From: Hofstenia miamia
Lineage: Eukaryota > Xenacoelomorpha > Acoela > Hofsteniidae
Direction of reading: 5' to 3'
NCBI GenBank assembly: GCA_900660155.1
Contig: CABFPE010000249.1
Span: 205,370 to 269,369 of the forward strand
Length of the DNA stretch: 64,000 nt
Numbering within the stretch: position 1 is the first letter of the stretch; every line of letters begins with the position of its first letter. Under the pieces are notes generated by a model, which made no database searches, was not told the origin of the DNA, and saw only the letters and a program-made list of their open reading frames with translations. Positions 45,840 through 57,933 of the stretch are shown here, piece by piece. A program made the position numbers and the translations under genes.

Positions 45840-46620
45840 CAAGAGAGCATTAGCGACCGGAAGTCTCTTCACCCTAATAAGTGCAAAGAAATTACCATCT
45901 CGCTTATTCATAATTTCGTGACACCAGATGAATTGGAGCTTGGTAATATTTTTGTTCATTGCTCAGATAAGTCACATTCTTTGGTGTTAAATTATAATCA
46001 AATCTGAAAGGGAACTGCAACGTCAGTTATCTAGTTAACATCTTCAAAACGGTTCCATCTTCTTAGACTTGCTATCCGCAATAGTATCGACAAATGAGAC
46101 GTTTACACTGAATTCATTCGCTCAATTCTTGAGTATTGTGCCCTCCTTTGGCACCGCCATTTGACAGAGGATCAATAACTGTTTTTGGAATGAATTCAAA
46201 TGGGAGTTCTAAGAATTATAGCACCTAATTAGACACATATTGAAGTTGAAGGATGCAGAGATTTCAATGCCACCACTTTATTTCAACGGCCTGATAAACT
46301 ATGTGATGAGTTATGGGTTAATATGCTAAAAGGGAAACAATCACTTCATGGTTATGGTCATATTCCTACCATTCGCAAAACCGAATGTCATCTAAGGCAT
46401 TATCGCCAATATACTGCTTCTTACCATACAAAACAGTTCGGGAGATCTTATGTTTTTGCCCAAATTGCAAAAGAATTTGAGGAACACTACCGTGTGTAAA
46501 CAGATAAACTTTTGTCTATGTAAATTTCATGATTATATTTGTAATTTCTAGTGTGATGGAACACGCTTTGACTTTAGAGTCACAGGCATATTTTCAAATG
46601 TACATCACATCACATTTAAA
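45840..46620 (+). mobile_element. LINE 3' fragment (RT thumb and C-terminus)
   Basis: In changing frames: LHPNKCKEITISLIHNFVTP, FIRSILEYCALLWHRHLTED, IQMGVLRIIAPN, then ATTLFQRPDKLCDELWVNML and YHTKQFGRSYVFAQIAKE. This is the usual order for the end of a jockey/CR1-superclade reverse transcriptase protein (..NPsKCKe.., ..R..LEYas.vWh..Lt.., ..iQ.raLrii.p..). A short 3' UTR ends in catcacatcaca, which looks like a tandem 3' tail. 5'-truncated and decayed. Different from the LINE at 22.7-27.8 kb. Confidence 0.75.
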
Positions 46621-46624
46621 TTTC

Positions 46625-48004
46625 ATAAGCTCTTCAAATCAAGTATGAAAAGATCTTTGCGACATTACTTTCAAAAAAATTCGTAAAGTAAGCAGATTAT
46701 TATTGGAGCGAAGGCATCGAACATTATAACGTTAACGATAACGAGTGAGAAGAAATTAATCTCAATTGCTCGAAGGTTTGATATATTATTGCTATAATTT
46801 AGATTTACCCGAAAAGATATTTTAGTTTGAGCAATTCTGGTGGATCAGTTATGACTTGGAGTGGTTGATAAAGCCAGAACTCTTCAAATTTGTTTAATAA
46901 ATTGCTAGAGATACACATTTGTGCAGGAAATTTAATAAAATATGTACATAGATTTGAAAATTGTGTGATGTTCATGGACCTAAATACTCTTGGATTTTTA
47001 AATATATTTTTATACAAATAATAATATTTTGCATGACTAATGTTTTGATAAGCTAAGTATATTAATTTCTGGTTTTTTCAATTGCTTATAAAGTTAAACT
47101 TTGAAAGAGAAAAATGTTTATAACTTAAAAAATATTTGCAAAAATGAAGTAACCATGAAAAAACAAAAAGATTGATAATAAGTATATCTTTTAATAGATA
47201 GCTTATAACAAATGGTTAGCGCAGTGCAATGCCATTATATTCATTTTTAGGACAATAAAAAAATTTGATAAATAATGATATTCTAATTAATGTATTTAGT
47301 CATTTTTGCCTAAAGCGAATAAGAATTTTTATTGGGAGCTTGAGAATAATAGACTCTTTGTATTTTAGAGTTATGCAGAACATATAACTATTTCTTGGTG
47401 AAACATAAGTAATAAAAATTACTAACACGATTTTCATCATTAATAAATGACGCCTCCCGTATGCGGACATAAAATGAGATATTGTCTTTCATTCAAGAGC
47501 ATTAAAAAATTCTTCGGATTATGCATAGTGCATGTATGCGTATTGTGCTAATGAAAACATTATGTATAAAATAACATATTTTTATGAAAAACTTCGATTC
47601 TGGTTTTCCCAACTAATTAACTACCAGCATGAACAGTCCAATTTTTTATAATTCCATTTATTTTCAGTGAAATTTTTTCATCTAAACGCAATTATTTAGT
47701 GAATCCTTCTGAATTTATTCTCAGAATTTTTTTACATGAATGTTTTTGATATATTTTTAATCTTCTTTGCACTTAATTTCTATGAAATGCACCTTTAATT
47801 CTACTGTCTAGATCAGTACAATCAATTTGGAATAGCATCATCAACTTTACTTTAAAAATTCCAATCTTGAAAAAATGTGAATGACGTGAAATCAACTAAT
47901 TAAATCCGTCTCATTTGACTACGCAATCTATCGGTGGCCCAATTAATGGACGAAGCATAAATTCTGAGAAATGTAGGTCTGTAACCACTTCAATCTCGAT
48001 TTAT
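46625..48004. other. Intergenic stretch upstream of the GPCR
   Basis: No gene or repeat recognised. The open frame at 46805-47017 shows no domain. Confidence 0.4.
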
Positions 48005-48068
48005 TTAGGTTAACAAACATATCACGATATTCATCCTTGAGACCGTCATTGTCAGAGAAAGTTGGAAA

Positions 48069-48335
48069 ATGTCAGCAAATAGCACAGAAGAACCAAAGAA
48101 TGTGTTAATGTTCTTAGCTGGAGTTTTTTGCATTGTCAGCAGTATTGTTGGATTCATTATCAACAGTGTCACGGTGGTCATTCTCACCAAGAGAATCATG
48201 TTAATAAGATACAAGTATATGGTCAACAGCTTCATCACTCAGAGTGTCAGTCTCATAGCCATTTCGATCTTGGATTTGTGCATGAACTGCTTTTTCCTTA
48301 CAGTTTTATTCTTCTTTCGCTTCAAATTTTTAAAG
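48069..48335 (+). CDS. GPCR exon 1: N-terminus, TM1 and TM2
   Basis: ATG at 48069. 89 codons, then donor AAG/GTACTT, phase 0. The short N-terminus MSANSTEEPKN has an N-glycosylation site (NST). TM1 is LAGVFCIVSSIVGFIINSV, with the Asn in the place of the conserved Asn of TM1. TM2 holds SLIAISILDLC, with the conserved-type Asp. A basic RIMLIRYKY loop lies between. This is a rhodopsin-like receptor layout, divergent; the ligand is unknown. The next exon with matching phase is 56204-56435, after an intron of 7.9 kb. Confidence 0.7.
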
Positions 48336-48339
48336 GTAC

Positions 48340-49393
48340 TTCATACATTTTTCTTGCAGCTAAAACTTATTTAAATTATTTATTGGAAATTGCAACTTGT
48401 TCTATTGAAAATTATGATTTGCATAATTATGCAGACTAGCATTGTTACCTATGTGGCTTAGGCATTAAACATGATTGCTTGGACCATTATAATGGAGTAT
48501 AATGTAGTAGAGTATGTACAAAATCTATGATTACAACAGACCTATTAAAACTGTTTTTTAAACGTTTAATAATAATATATTATGAATCGCGATTTATATA
48601 TTCATTTAAATATTCTCCGTATTTAAAAAAATATTAAATGTAATGAACTTCTGATGGTTCTCGGGTTTGCGTTTATGTCTTTTACAATGTTTTTTCATTG
48701 TAGCCATACTTTGGAACATCCTAAGAACAGCAATTGTTACTGGTGCACTATGCTATTATCTTACAAGAACAAATTTTTTTTCAAATTGAAATATATTTCT
48801 AGTCTAAGAGCGAGAAGCAATTTCAAATTTTGAACAACAAAAAATTTATTTTGTTAATAGAACATCTCATTTTGCATTTTGGTTTTGAGTTTGCTGCAGT
48901 TATATTGGAGGTTTTACACACTACCTAATATTGTTAACATAGATGTTTTTGCCAAAAGTTAAATATAACCTCCTGAAAAATTACTTCAATTTAAGTGTCA
49001 TTGCAAGAGGAAAGGCTCTTAAAAAAAAATAATCAAATAATTGATGCAATTCCAAATCCTTTAAACCCTAAATTTTAAAACAATTTTTTCTTTAAATATC
49101 ATTTAAAATAAAGGTTGTAGGAGGCCAAAACGACGGTTGAAAGAAGTTGCAGTCGTCACATTAAGTATAGAATTTCTTTCATCTGAAAGAGAGAATGTTA
49201 GTCCACATGTATATATTAATTTAATTGATTTACAGCTGTTTGTGTTTGTGTAATTAGCATACATAAATTAAAGCGTGTGTCCGAATTATTGACCAGTATT
49301 CGTATTGGTATTTGTATAAGTACGTCTTCATGCATTTCAATAAAGTGCAATTCTCATAATTCAAAATAGCGACAAATTCAAATTTACAAGACA
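48340..49393. other. GPCR intron 1, left part
   Basis: No repeat or gene recognised in this part of the 7.9-kb intron. A short (TA)n lies at 49394-49409. Confidence 0.4.
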
Positions 49394-50099
49394 ATATATA
49401 TATATATATTATAAATTTTGAAGATATCCCTTTGTTGACGACATTTCAAGATTTCATCAAATGTGGATGTCATTGATTATTCGTTTTTTCAATTTTAAGA
49501 TTGTCCATAAGTTATTGTAATGTATTCACTTTGTATTTTTATCTCAATTTGATGTAAAATGAACACATAAACCTCTACTTGTCGACATAAAATGAAATAT
49601 TGAGTCAAACGAATTATTTTCATCCTTGAGCTAGGAAATTCATCTTGTTTGTGTACACTTTGAATTTCAGCCATTTCTAGATTAAATTCCGTAAAATATT
49701 CATTTCTAGTATTCTATTTTCAAGGTTTGCCTCACCTGTATTTTTTAAAGAAGAAATATATTTTATTTGAATTGTGGCTTAAGGTGTTCAATGCAAATTT
49801 ATCTCAGGTTGAGCCATCTAGAGAACCCGGATAATTTCCTTCAATTTGTTGATATATTTAGTTATTTAACTATACATGAGTTGTTAGCATAAATTATTCA
49901 AAATAATTCGCTAAATATATATATATACATATATAAATTAGAAGTATTTATTCTGAGCTTTGCAATATTCATTTTTATAAATATTTACAATTTACCTCAC
50001 TATTATAATACACAATTACTGTATGCACATTAGAAGAAATTTAATGTTATCATGCTTTGTTGATTATTTAGTAATTGATGTTTCTTTCTTTGCTTGATG

Positions 50100-50315
50100 A
50101 TTAAAGCTTCGCCTATTTTAGGATGTTGTGTTCTTAGTTGTATGTAAAATTTTTTCTTTAGCTTGGTGTTCATGCATAAATATTTCTGATCTTAGATGTC
50201 CGTTAATATGCTCCTTCATTCTTGTTACCAAATGTCGCTTTTTTTCCTCGACGTATGATTTTTCGCAATCATCACATTTATAATTGTAGACAAAAGAGGA
50301 TTTTGGTTTCATCAA
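50100..50315 (-). mobile_element. Penelope-like GIY-YIG fragment
   Basis: Reads SSFVYNYKCDDCEKSYVEEK, then KRHLVTRMKEHINGHLRSEI and HEHQAKEKI. The C..C pair, the Y(I/V)-E-K-R-L core and the later HEH match the Penelope-like endonuclease. In the best motif position the expected YIGET is YVEEK here, so the endonuclease would be damaged. It lies back to back with the plus-strand fragment at 50395-50535. Confidence 0.65.
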
Positions 50316-50394
50316 ACTTTTCTATTTTATTGTCAATGTATATTTAAAGCTTCCTTATGTATGTAACCAAATTCAAAGTTTAAATAAGAAAATA

Positions 50395-50535
50395 ACAACT
50401 ATGAATACAAATTTACAATTGACAAAGATCGTTCCTATATTTACATCTTATAAAACTAAAGATACGTTCCAAAATAAAGATCCTATTCCAAAGAATTTAG
50501 TTTCCTCTGTTGTCTACAATTATAAATGTACAATA
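50395..50535 (+). mobile_element. Penelope-like fragment upstream of GIY-YIG
   Basis: Reads TNLQLTKIVPIFTSYKTKDT, then NKDPIPKNLVSSVVYNYKC and stops. This is the segment that normally precedes the C..C..YIGET core, here cut off just where the minus-strand fragment begins its version. Together they form an inverted pair of pieces. Confidence 0.55.
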
Positions 50536-50671
50536 ATCTTTTGGTGTAGAGTAAAAATTTTAACGAAGATTATATTTCAGAACACAACAATTTTTTGAAA
50601 CAAATGGTTTTTGTCTAAAAATTAATTAGTCTTCCCGCTGTTTTCGACTTTTAGATCTTGTGACCATCCGT

Positions 50672-51046
50672 GATGCCCCATGTAAATGAGTGCGTCAGTA
50701 ACTTTAAAGGTACATTAAGCACTAAAACTCATACTTAAAGTCTTTGCAAGTTGTTCATTTCTTTAAATAACGCAATGTTTTAGAATATGAGATTACAATT
50801 TTCTATTGAAAAACTTATATTAAAACATGATATTGTAAAAATAAAATGCGAGGTTACTATTGAACTTTAGGCATTTTCATGATAGCATTTAAATTAGTTT
50901 ACATTTTGAAATATTCACAAGAATTGCTTTACTAAACATTAAAAAAAACGCTGCTGTTAAGTCTTTGCAAGTGCGCGTAATTTTTACAAAGTGCGTGCAT
51001 ATTTGGCGCTTAAAGTTTTTGATGCACTAGTCAACATGTGGCCCTT
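50672..51046 (-). repeat. Unclassified dispersed repeat family R2, copy 2
   Basis: Reverse-strand relative of 14811-15210. The minus strand immediately upstream (51050-51500) keeps coding-like pieces (TGYKCHTKITLTPYQFEYLK, KWKAMYNFTYRNQ, FQCNKCSEIF), so R2 may be the 3' noncoding part of a transposon that encoded a zinc-finger-like protein. Confidence 0.75.
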
Positions 51047-51049
51047 TTC

Positions 51050-51500
51050 AAGTTTTTTTATTTTCTGTGATATTTTTATATAAGTTGGTGAGATCTTCGA
51101 CACCTCTTTCAATATGTTCCTTTCAACAGTCTTTCTAGTATGTCCCGCCTGCTGCAAGTGGACATTTTGAAGTCTTTCAAAAATCTTAGAATTGCCAAAA
51201 TTTGTTAGTCAAAAAATCTCCGAACACTTGTTGCATTGAAACAAATACTGTTTAGATAAGGAAAAACCGTTTTATCATTACTCTGATTTCGGTAGGTAAA
51301 GTTGTACATTGCTTTCCACTTTTGTTTCTGAAAATCAGACTTATTTTTGCTATATGTTTCTGTAAATGAACTCTTTAGATGTTTTAAATATTCAAATTGA
51401 TATGGAGTCAGCGTAATTTTTGTATGACATTTATATCCTGTTTTGTCTTCCTTTTTTGTGATAACTTCTTTTCTTTCTAATTTTAGCTAAGTAATTCATC
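51050..51500 (-). pseudogene. Eroded coding remnant, unassigned
   Basis: Translations in changing frames give TLTPYQFEYLKHLKSSFTET, KWKAMYNFTYRNQ, and YLFQCNKCSEIF followed by a spaced H...H. This is compatible with a worn zinc finger. No stop-free full-length frame. Family unknown. Confidence 0.3.
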
Positions 51501-51798
51501 ATCAGACCATGATGTGTCCATAATTTTACTAAACCATGTACAATATGGTAAGTATAAATATGTTTGGATACAAAGTGGTAACTATAAATATAAAATTTTT
51601 TCAACGAAATCAGATTAAGGCATGTAGCACCTCTTTAATTTTACATATATTGCAATAAAAAGAAATTGTCAAAATATTAGGATATTATTCTTCATAAACA
51701 AAAAGTTAGATCACTACCGCTATGTACTATGAAAATCTTGGTAGTACTATCGCTATGTACAACTTTTTTGAATATTGCATAGTAAAAAAGCGGTAGAA

Positions 51799-51802
<4 letters not shown>

Positions 51803-51848
<46 letters not shown>

Positions 51849-51849
51849 C
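51803..51849. repeat. (TA)n microsatellite
   Basis: About 23 TA units with one TACATA interruption. Confidence 0.95.
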
Positions 51850-52560
51850 ACATAAATCATTGAATAGAAAAAAATTTAAGTGAATTGCTAAGTGCATACC
51901 ATAATATAGTATTTTTTTTGGAAATTGTATGTATTATTTGTTTGCTTAAATTATTCATGAATCTCTGCAATTTCATGCACAAAATAAATTTTCGTAGCAT
52001 TTTCAATTTAGTTTATTATGTTTCGTAAATATTTTTTGTTATTGGTTTTTATTTAAGATTTATCAAATATTCTTTATGCTAAGTACCGTCCTTGTCAATT
52101 ATATTCTACCAGTCATTTAAAATTGTATGAGGTATGTAAAACTATTTTTAAATTGATTTGAGAATTACTATTTTATTGAAATTAATTATTTCGTATATTG
52201 TATCACAAATAGTTGTAGATCAGTATATGTTTTTTAATCCCCATTATGATTATAAATATAGGCTTTGTACTTCTGCTGAGCCTACGGGCAAGTGCCTGTG
52301 GATTTCAATGAAAATGTGATTATTTAAGAGAATTTCCTCTATTGAGTGCTTATTATTTTGATAAATGTATAGTTTAAGTGTTCTTTAAAGCTAAATGTGG
52401 GAACAATTATTCAGCTTTTATTGTTTTAATTAATGGACGCAACATGTAACTGAAGACAAACAATTATTTTCCTTGAAATGTAGAGGACAATTGCATGACA
52501 ATATCAGCTATGAATTTTATATTTGTTAAATGTATGCGTATAAATTGTTTTTAAAAATTG
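51850..52560. other. GPCR intron 1, middle part
   Basis: Nothing recognised. Confidence 0.4.
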
Positions 52561-52573
52561 TTTCTATTATACT

Positions 52574-53160
52574 TAGCTTGGTCAATAAGGTTTGGGACTA
52601 TCAAAATAACTTTTACCGCAATCAATATATGTATTTTCAAAATGGAAAAATATGCTCAAACAGTCACCTTGAAATTTAATTACTGTGATGAAGTGAATTA
52701 TTATTCTGACATGCACTCTCTTTACTTTGTAAACAGCGGCATTGAAGCAAAGAAGATATTTTTCTTCCATGATTCAAAATTCACTATGTTGAAAAACAAA
52801 CCGAAGGCTAAAATCACAGGAATATGGCGATTGCTTCCAAATTGTAATTTTTTGTCAATAAATTCCTTACAAGGCAGAGGTTGGAAAAATTTCTCATGCA
52901 TGTGTCGAAGGCAATAAATATAAGCCTACTTATCACTATTGATTGCTCTTCCATTTTCGTAGACTTCGTAGAACCAAATGTTATTGCCACAGCAAACATC
53001 CTTTCACTGATTTGCCCCTTCTGGTTGCGTCTTGAAAGCTTCTAAGTGTTTAAATATACGAAGGACTATATCCAGACATTCTGAAAAACTTCATGATTCA
53101 AACTAGGTGTATGACCATACCCATTCTTTGTATAGTCTCAATAAAGAAGCGATGTAATTC
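52574..53160 (+). mobile_element. Possible eroded mariner-type DNA transposon
   Basis: A terminus-like ttggtcaataaggtttgggact is followed by a frame starting MEKYAQTVTLKFNYCDEVNY. The end of that frame reads EAKKIFFFHDSKFTMLKNKP, which is reminiscent of the catalytic region (..iwFqqDgA..H) of HTH_48/mariner-type transposases. The match is faint and no second terminus was found. Confidence 0.25.
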
Positions 53161-53164
53161 AAAT

Positions 53165-56100
53165 ATACACTCTATTTCATGTCTACAGCAATGTTAATGT
53201 AAATTCATTATTCTATTTAGTATATATTTGAGATATATTGTCACATTTAAGCAATGATCCTGTTTATTTGCATGGAGTAATATACACAATTTAATAAAGC
53301 CTAAATTAGAAGGTTGTATTGAAGATCAATTACCTCTATTTTTAGACAATATATGGGAAAAAATTGAATACTTAAAGACTATTTAGTATAAATTATTTAT
53401 TTGTTGGTTTTCTGCGAAAATTCATTTCTATTCTATAAAACTTTCGATCTTTTTTTATATTAATTAAAAATGCATGTAACGTACTTTGTATTCTCTAATA
53501 AAGAAGAGAAAATGTCTTTTGGAATTTTTAATGTAGAGGTCGTGTGGATATAGAGTTCTAGGTAACTATTCACTGTTAAAGAAACGCACAGCCGTTGAAA
53601 CCAGGTTAAATATCTTTCAATGCTCTGATTTATCAATATTTAATACAACCACGAAAATAGTCTACCGTGCGATATTCCCAAAGTTTGCAATCATTTGTTT
53701 TAGTTTTCGTCATACAAATCTTCGCCTCTGTTTAAACTAATGTTTTAATTCAATCTAGGTTAGAGATATTGTTGTTTATATACATTAACTCAAAATAAAT
53801 GGGAGAAGTCAAGTACTTCCTAAGTGATGACCCAATTGATTTAAAGTTACATACGCTTGCAATAATTTTCCATCAATAAACTTTAGATTAAAAAATCTGT
53901 TTATTTAATTTCAGCAATTTATTTATTGTACTCAGTACTGAAATTGTTCAATAAATAGTGGTGGTGACGGCTCTTGAAAATACTTTAGACCCTATTCTAA
54001 GACATGCTCTCAAAGTTTTAAAAAGCAACATTTAGTTCTTACACTAGATTTCAACAAACAAAATGCTACGTGAGAGAATTTAATTTATGCTGCATTTTTC
54101 TGAAATATATAGAAAAATGTAGGAAGTGTATTGATCCGGTACTCCAAGGATCGAATGCATTACAATTTTGGCACTTATTATTGCAATCTTGAGGAATTGG
54201 TTTATATTTGTTTTCAGAAACTTTTCATAAATCAGTCAAACTACTTTAAATTTTGGTTATTTATGGTTATTCAATATTAATTATATGACAATAATTATTT
54301 TTTTTAGTCCCTGCACATTTTGTGTGCAAAAAATTTAACTTCAATTCACGGCTTGGAATTTCAACTTCGTATTGTTTTGACTTGAATAATATTGGTTGAA
54401 TCATTTGTTTAATCAAATTGCGGGGAACTAGATCACATTAAAAGAAAGATATTTAAATGCTTAGAACAAAACTATTGTGTAAATAGTAAATGTCAAAAAC
54501 ACTGTATTAGAGTATTAGTACATAGATACCACTATATCCAAAGGCCAATCTGGCCCTAATTTTTAGTTACAACTCTGTTCCCCTTACTTCGCAACATATA
54601 ATCTTTTCCTGAATAGCTGGGTGTGATTCTGTTTATCTTTTAAGATCCGTTTATAGTTTTGCGTCATCTGTAAAAGATGAAATTATTTATAAACCTATGC
54701 TTTATTTACACAATTCATTTGGCATTTTAATTGACATTTGAAAATTTTGCTGACGTATAGCACAATTTAGGGAAAATAAGTGATTAAAGTGTTACTAAAA
54801 CAAATTTCTACTATTAGATTAATACAATAAAATATTTTTCCAAGACACCATAATGTTTTTTAAAGTTTTGGACAAATTTATTTAAATTATACCAAGCAAG
54901 TTGAATAGGAAGATCTCCATTTTTGATTTGATTTAAATTGGAAGTGTAATTTTAAATTTAATCTCAAGTTTTTTGCAAAATTATGAAAGAATATTTTCAC
55001 TTGCGTACTGAAATTGTATTCATGCTCGTCTTTGTATCTATTTTTGTTTGGAATCAAAGTGCCAACATGTTTGCTTTATATTTTGATGAATTGAAGATTG
55101 CAATGGCATCCTTCACATGCTTATGCTATAATATTTTTGTGTATTGATAATTACTTCTCAAAAAATATACTATGAATAAGTTTTCAGAGATAATTCATTA
55201 ACATACTGTAACTAAATTAGATGCGTCAGTGGGAAAATTTGATATTGTCATACTTTAAAGCGATTGGACAATTTTTCAAATTAAAAAAAAATTCAAATTA
55301 AAAATAGAACCATCCAACATCGTTTTTGCCTACATTCATACTTCATTAAAATTCAATGCTGCGAAGTTGAAAAATTACTTAATGTATATTTTCAGATTTT
55401 AATCCTATTTCCAATAATGTTACTTTTTCATAATAAACCAATTTCTGTGCATTTTTTAACAATTTCATCAAAGCCAGTTAAGAAATATTGAAACACTTTT
55501 GCATGAAACTTATCTATAAGGTTGGGCACGCTTATGGTTGTTAATACTCCGTGAATTTTAACCCTATTTGTACTAGTGTTAGCTTTATGTAACAAAGCGA
55601 TTTGTTCATACTTTTAAGCAATTTTATTCAAGCTTGTTAAGAAATATTAATAGCCTTTTCATGAAAACATCGATAGGGTTGGGTGCGAACATTCACTGAT
55701 AAAAATTTGTGCTAACACACTTACTCTTGTTTGAATTTCACGCAAATAAGAATTTTTTTTCAATGAGAAATTCGATTTTTCTAAAAATATTCAAATTTTT
55801 TCTATACCTAGTGTTCAGATAATGAGGCCGAATAACGTTCATGCGAACAATAACTACACTGAAATATTTTATTTTCTGAAGAAAAACTTCTGACTTTGAG
55901 TAAAGGCGAGGTGCACCTGAATGGGACAGAGCCATGTCTCGAAATTAAGGCGAGAAAGAAAGAAGAGAAACATCTTCTGGTGTTTTCAGATTATAAATGT
56001 CTTCATTAGTTCGTGAGTTATAAACGTCTAAGAATGTTTGAGGAAGCACAAATTTTAAAAAAATCCTAGTTTAAGTACGGTTAAGAAATGCCAAATTTTG

Positions 56101-56203
56101 AACCAATGCTTTGGATTATTCTTGCAAAAAATTCGTCTTTAGACTCTTGTTTCCATGCCTACGTAAAAAAATGTACTTAACTTAATGAAAAATGATATTT
56201 TAG
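53165..56203. other. GPCR intron 1, right part
   Basis: AT-rich with no recognised gene or mobile element. Open frames here lack domains. Confidence 0.4.
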
Positions 56204-56435
56204 TCAGAGGTGCTGAGTTTCGTATACATTCACATATCATTTGAAGGAGGTCCTTTGCTATCCTTATTCTTCTACTTGAACATTGCAATAGAAAGATTGA
56301 AGTTTGTTTCTACTTCCAAACAGCATCGTAACTTCTCTCAGTGGGTCATCATTCGAGGATTGATAAAGATTATTTTGCTGACTTTATTTGTGACCCTTCT
56401 CGTCACCATTAGCATCATTTTGCAAATGACAATCC
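56204..56435 (+). CDS. GPCR exon 2: TM3 and TM4
   Basis: Acceptor tgatattttag before 56204 (phase 0, matching exon 1) and donor ATCC/GTAAGT after 56435 (phase 1). Encodes SEVLSFVYIHISFEGGP, TM3 LLSLFFYLNIAIERLKF with I-E-R in the place of the D/E-R-Y motif, then TM4 LIKIILLTLFVTLLVTISII. Exon length 232 bp. An almost identical copy at 58080-58311 is probably an assembly duplicate. Confidence 0.7.
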
Positions 56436-56899
56436 GTAAGTGCGCATCTATATTTTTCATACACTGACTATAATTATATACAAAAAAATTATTACTAGTA
56501 TATTACAGAAATTTCGATGATAATTTTCTAAACATATTTGATTTAGGAGTTTCAAAATTGTAAAGTTCTTCCAAAACAGTAGTTTTTAAGAATTATATAC
56601 TTCTTTACAAATCTTTAAATATTGAAACTTCTTAATAAATAAATTTTGTATGCCAGTGAAGATGTTAAGTTTTTCCTCTAGTTGGCTTTATTGAATTTGA
56701 TTGCAATTTTGTGTGCTAAGTGAACTTTCATAACCAATTAAATTTCATAAATTACAATGCAAATATTGACGTTGTACATTTTGCAATTACAAGGATAAGC
56801 GTCGCAGTTTTTGAGCATGCATCTTACGCAAATAAACTTTTACAGTTCACTTTTATATAAAAAATAATAGTAGGAAAACATATTTTTGTTGAGGTTTTC

Positions 56900-57080
56900 T
56901 GTGACCATGCTCGTGGCCGATCGTAATATGTGGCCGACTTTGACTAGACGTAGGAAGGGAAGCTACTGCTATAGCCACCTACAGCCAAACTACTCAATTT
57001 ACTGTTAAAGGAGTAGCCAAAAATATTTTATAGCCTAATCAGTGTACATGGCTACAGAGTATAGCGGTAAATCAAAATTT
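56900..57080. mobile_element. Possible hAT-like MITE piece
   Basis: Repeated gtggccga, tatagccacctacagcc and gtagcc motifs in both orientations recall those at 14697-15433. Ends not found. Present again in the duplicated block at about 58780-58950. Confidence 0.3.
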
Positions 57081-57178
57081 AACGAAACATTAATATTATA
57101 ATTCATCAATGCTATTTTCATTTATTTTTCTAAAATACAACAGTATCTCTAACAAAAAATTCTTAGATTACAAAAAAA

Positions 57179-57181
<3 letters not shown>

Positions 57182-57213
<32 letters not shown>
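57182..57213. repeat. (TA)n microsatellite
   Basis: About 16 TA units. The second copy of the surrounding block breaks at the same tract (N at 59067). Confidence 0.95.
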
Positions 57214-57216
<3 letters not shown>

Positions 57217-57933
57217 GGTGGCTCTTATATAAGGTGAAAATTTAAAATTTTGATTTTTGTATGTCCGATCCTCTCAAAGGGTTCTATTTCATTAGAAACT
57301 CTTTTACTCAAATTTTTGATCATCTGTTCTGTTTCTTAGAAATGGCGCAATGCTCTGAAAGCTGGCCTAATATGGCTCAATACATGACATAGGAAATAGT
57401 GTATCAATACAATAGCCACTAAAACAGAATAGCTGTTATAGTATTTTTTGCTTTTCTCTACAATCCTTAAAGCATACTGTGATTTATTGATCAATACAAT
57501 TGCTGAATTTGCTGAATCAAACTCACAATTCGTTAGAAGCTGTTAATGAGCCTAGGACCGTTTGAGCGGTTTTGAAGTTTTCACTTTCATTCTAGTTTCT
57601 TTGAAAGATAAAACAAATAGCCTAAATTCTCATACAATCTAACTACTTGGATTTGACATTGAGGATAAGAATAAAGCAACTGAAAAAGTTTCAAGTCGTG
57701 TCTAGCTGTAGGTGAAGCAAATAGCGCTAGGAATTAAACATTAATATCAACCTTTGTTAAAACAGTTGTCGATATCTCGTAATCCGTTCACCTCGGAGAT
57801 TTCAAGCTTGAACTGAGATCAAAAAAGCTAAATTTATTATGTGTATTTGGATTTCAGCATCCATTATGCTTGACACATGATGTAGGTGTAAGTGTTCTAA
57901 GTTTTTGGCATGAGGTGATTCACCCCTCCCCCN

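Larger units (their letters stand above)
56058..57932 (+). repeat. About 1.8-kb duplication, copy 1
   Basis: Starts aaaaatcctagtttaagtac and ends cacccctccccc at the N (57933). It is repeated at 57934-59610, where the (TA)n at 57182-57213 and about 175 bp after it are replaced by a second N (59067). Near identity and Ns at both breaks point to two haplotypes set in series. It contains the GPCR TM3-TM4 exon. Confidence 0.92.
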
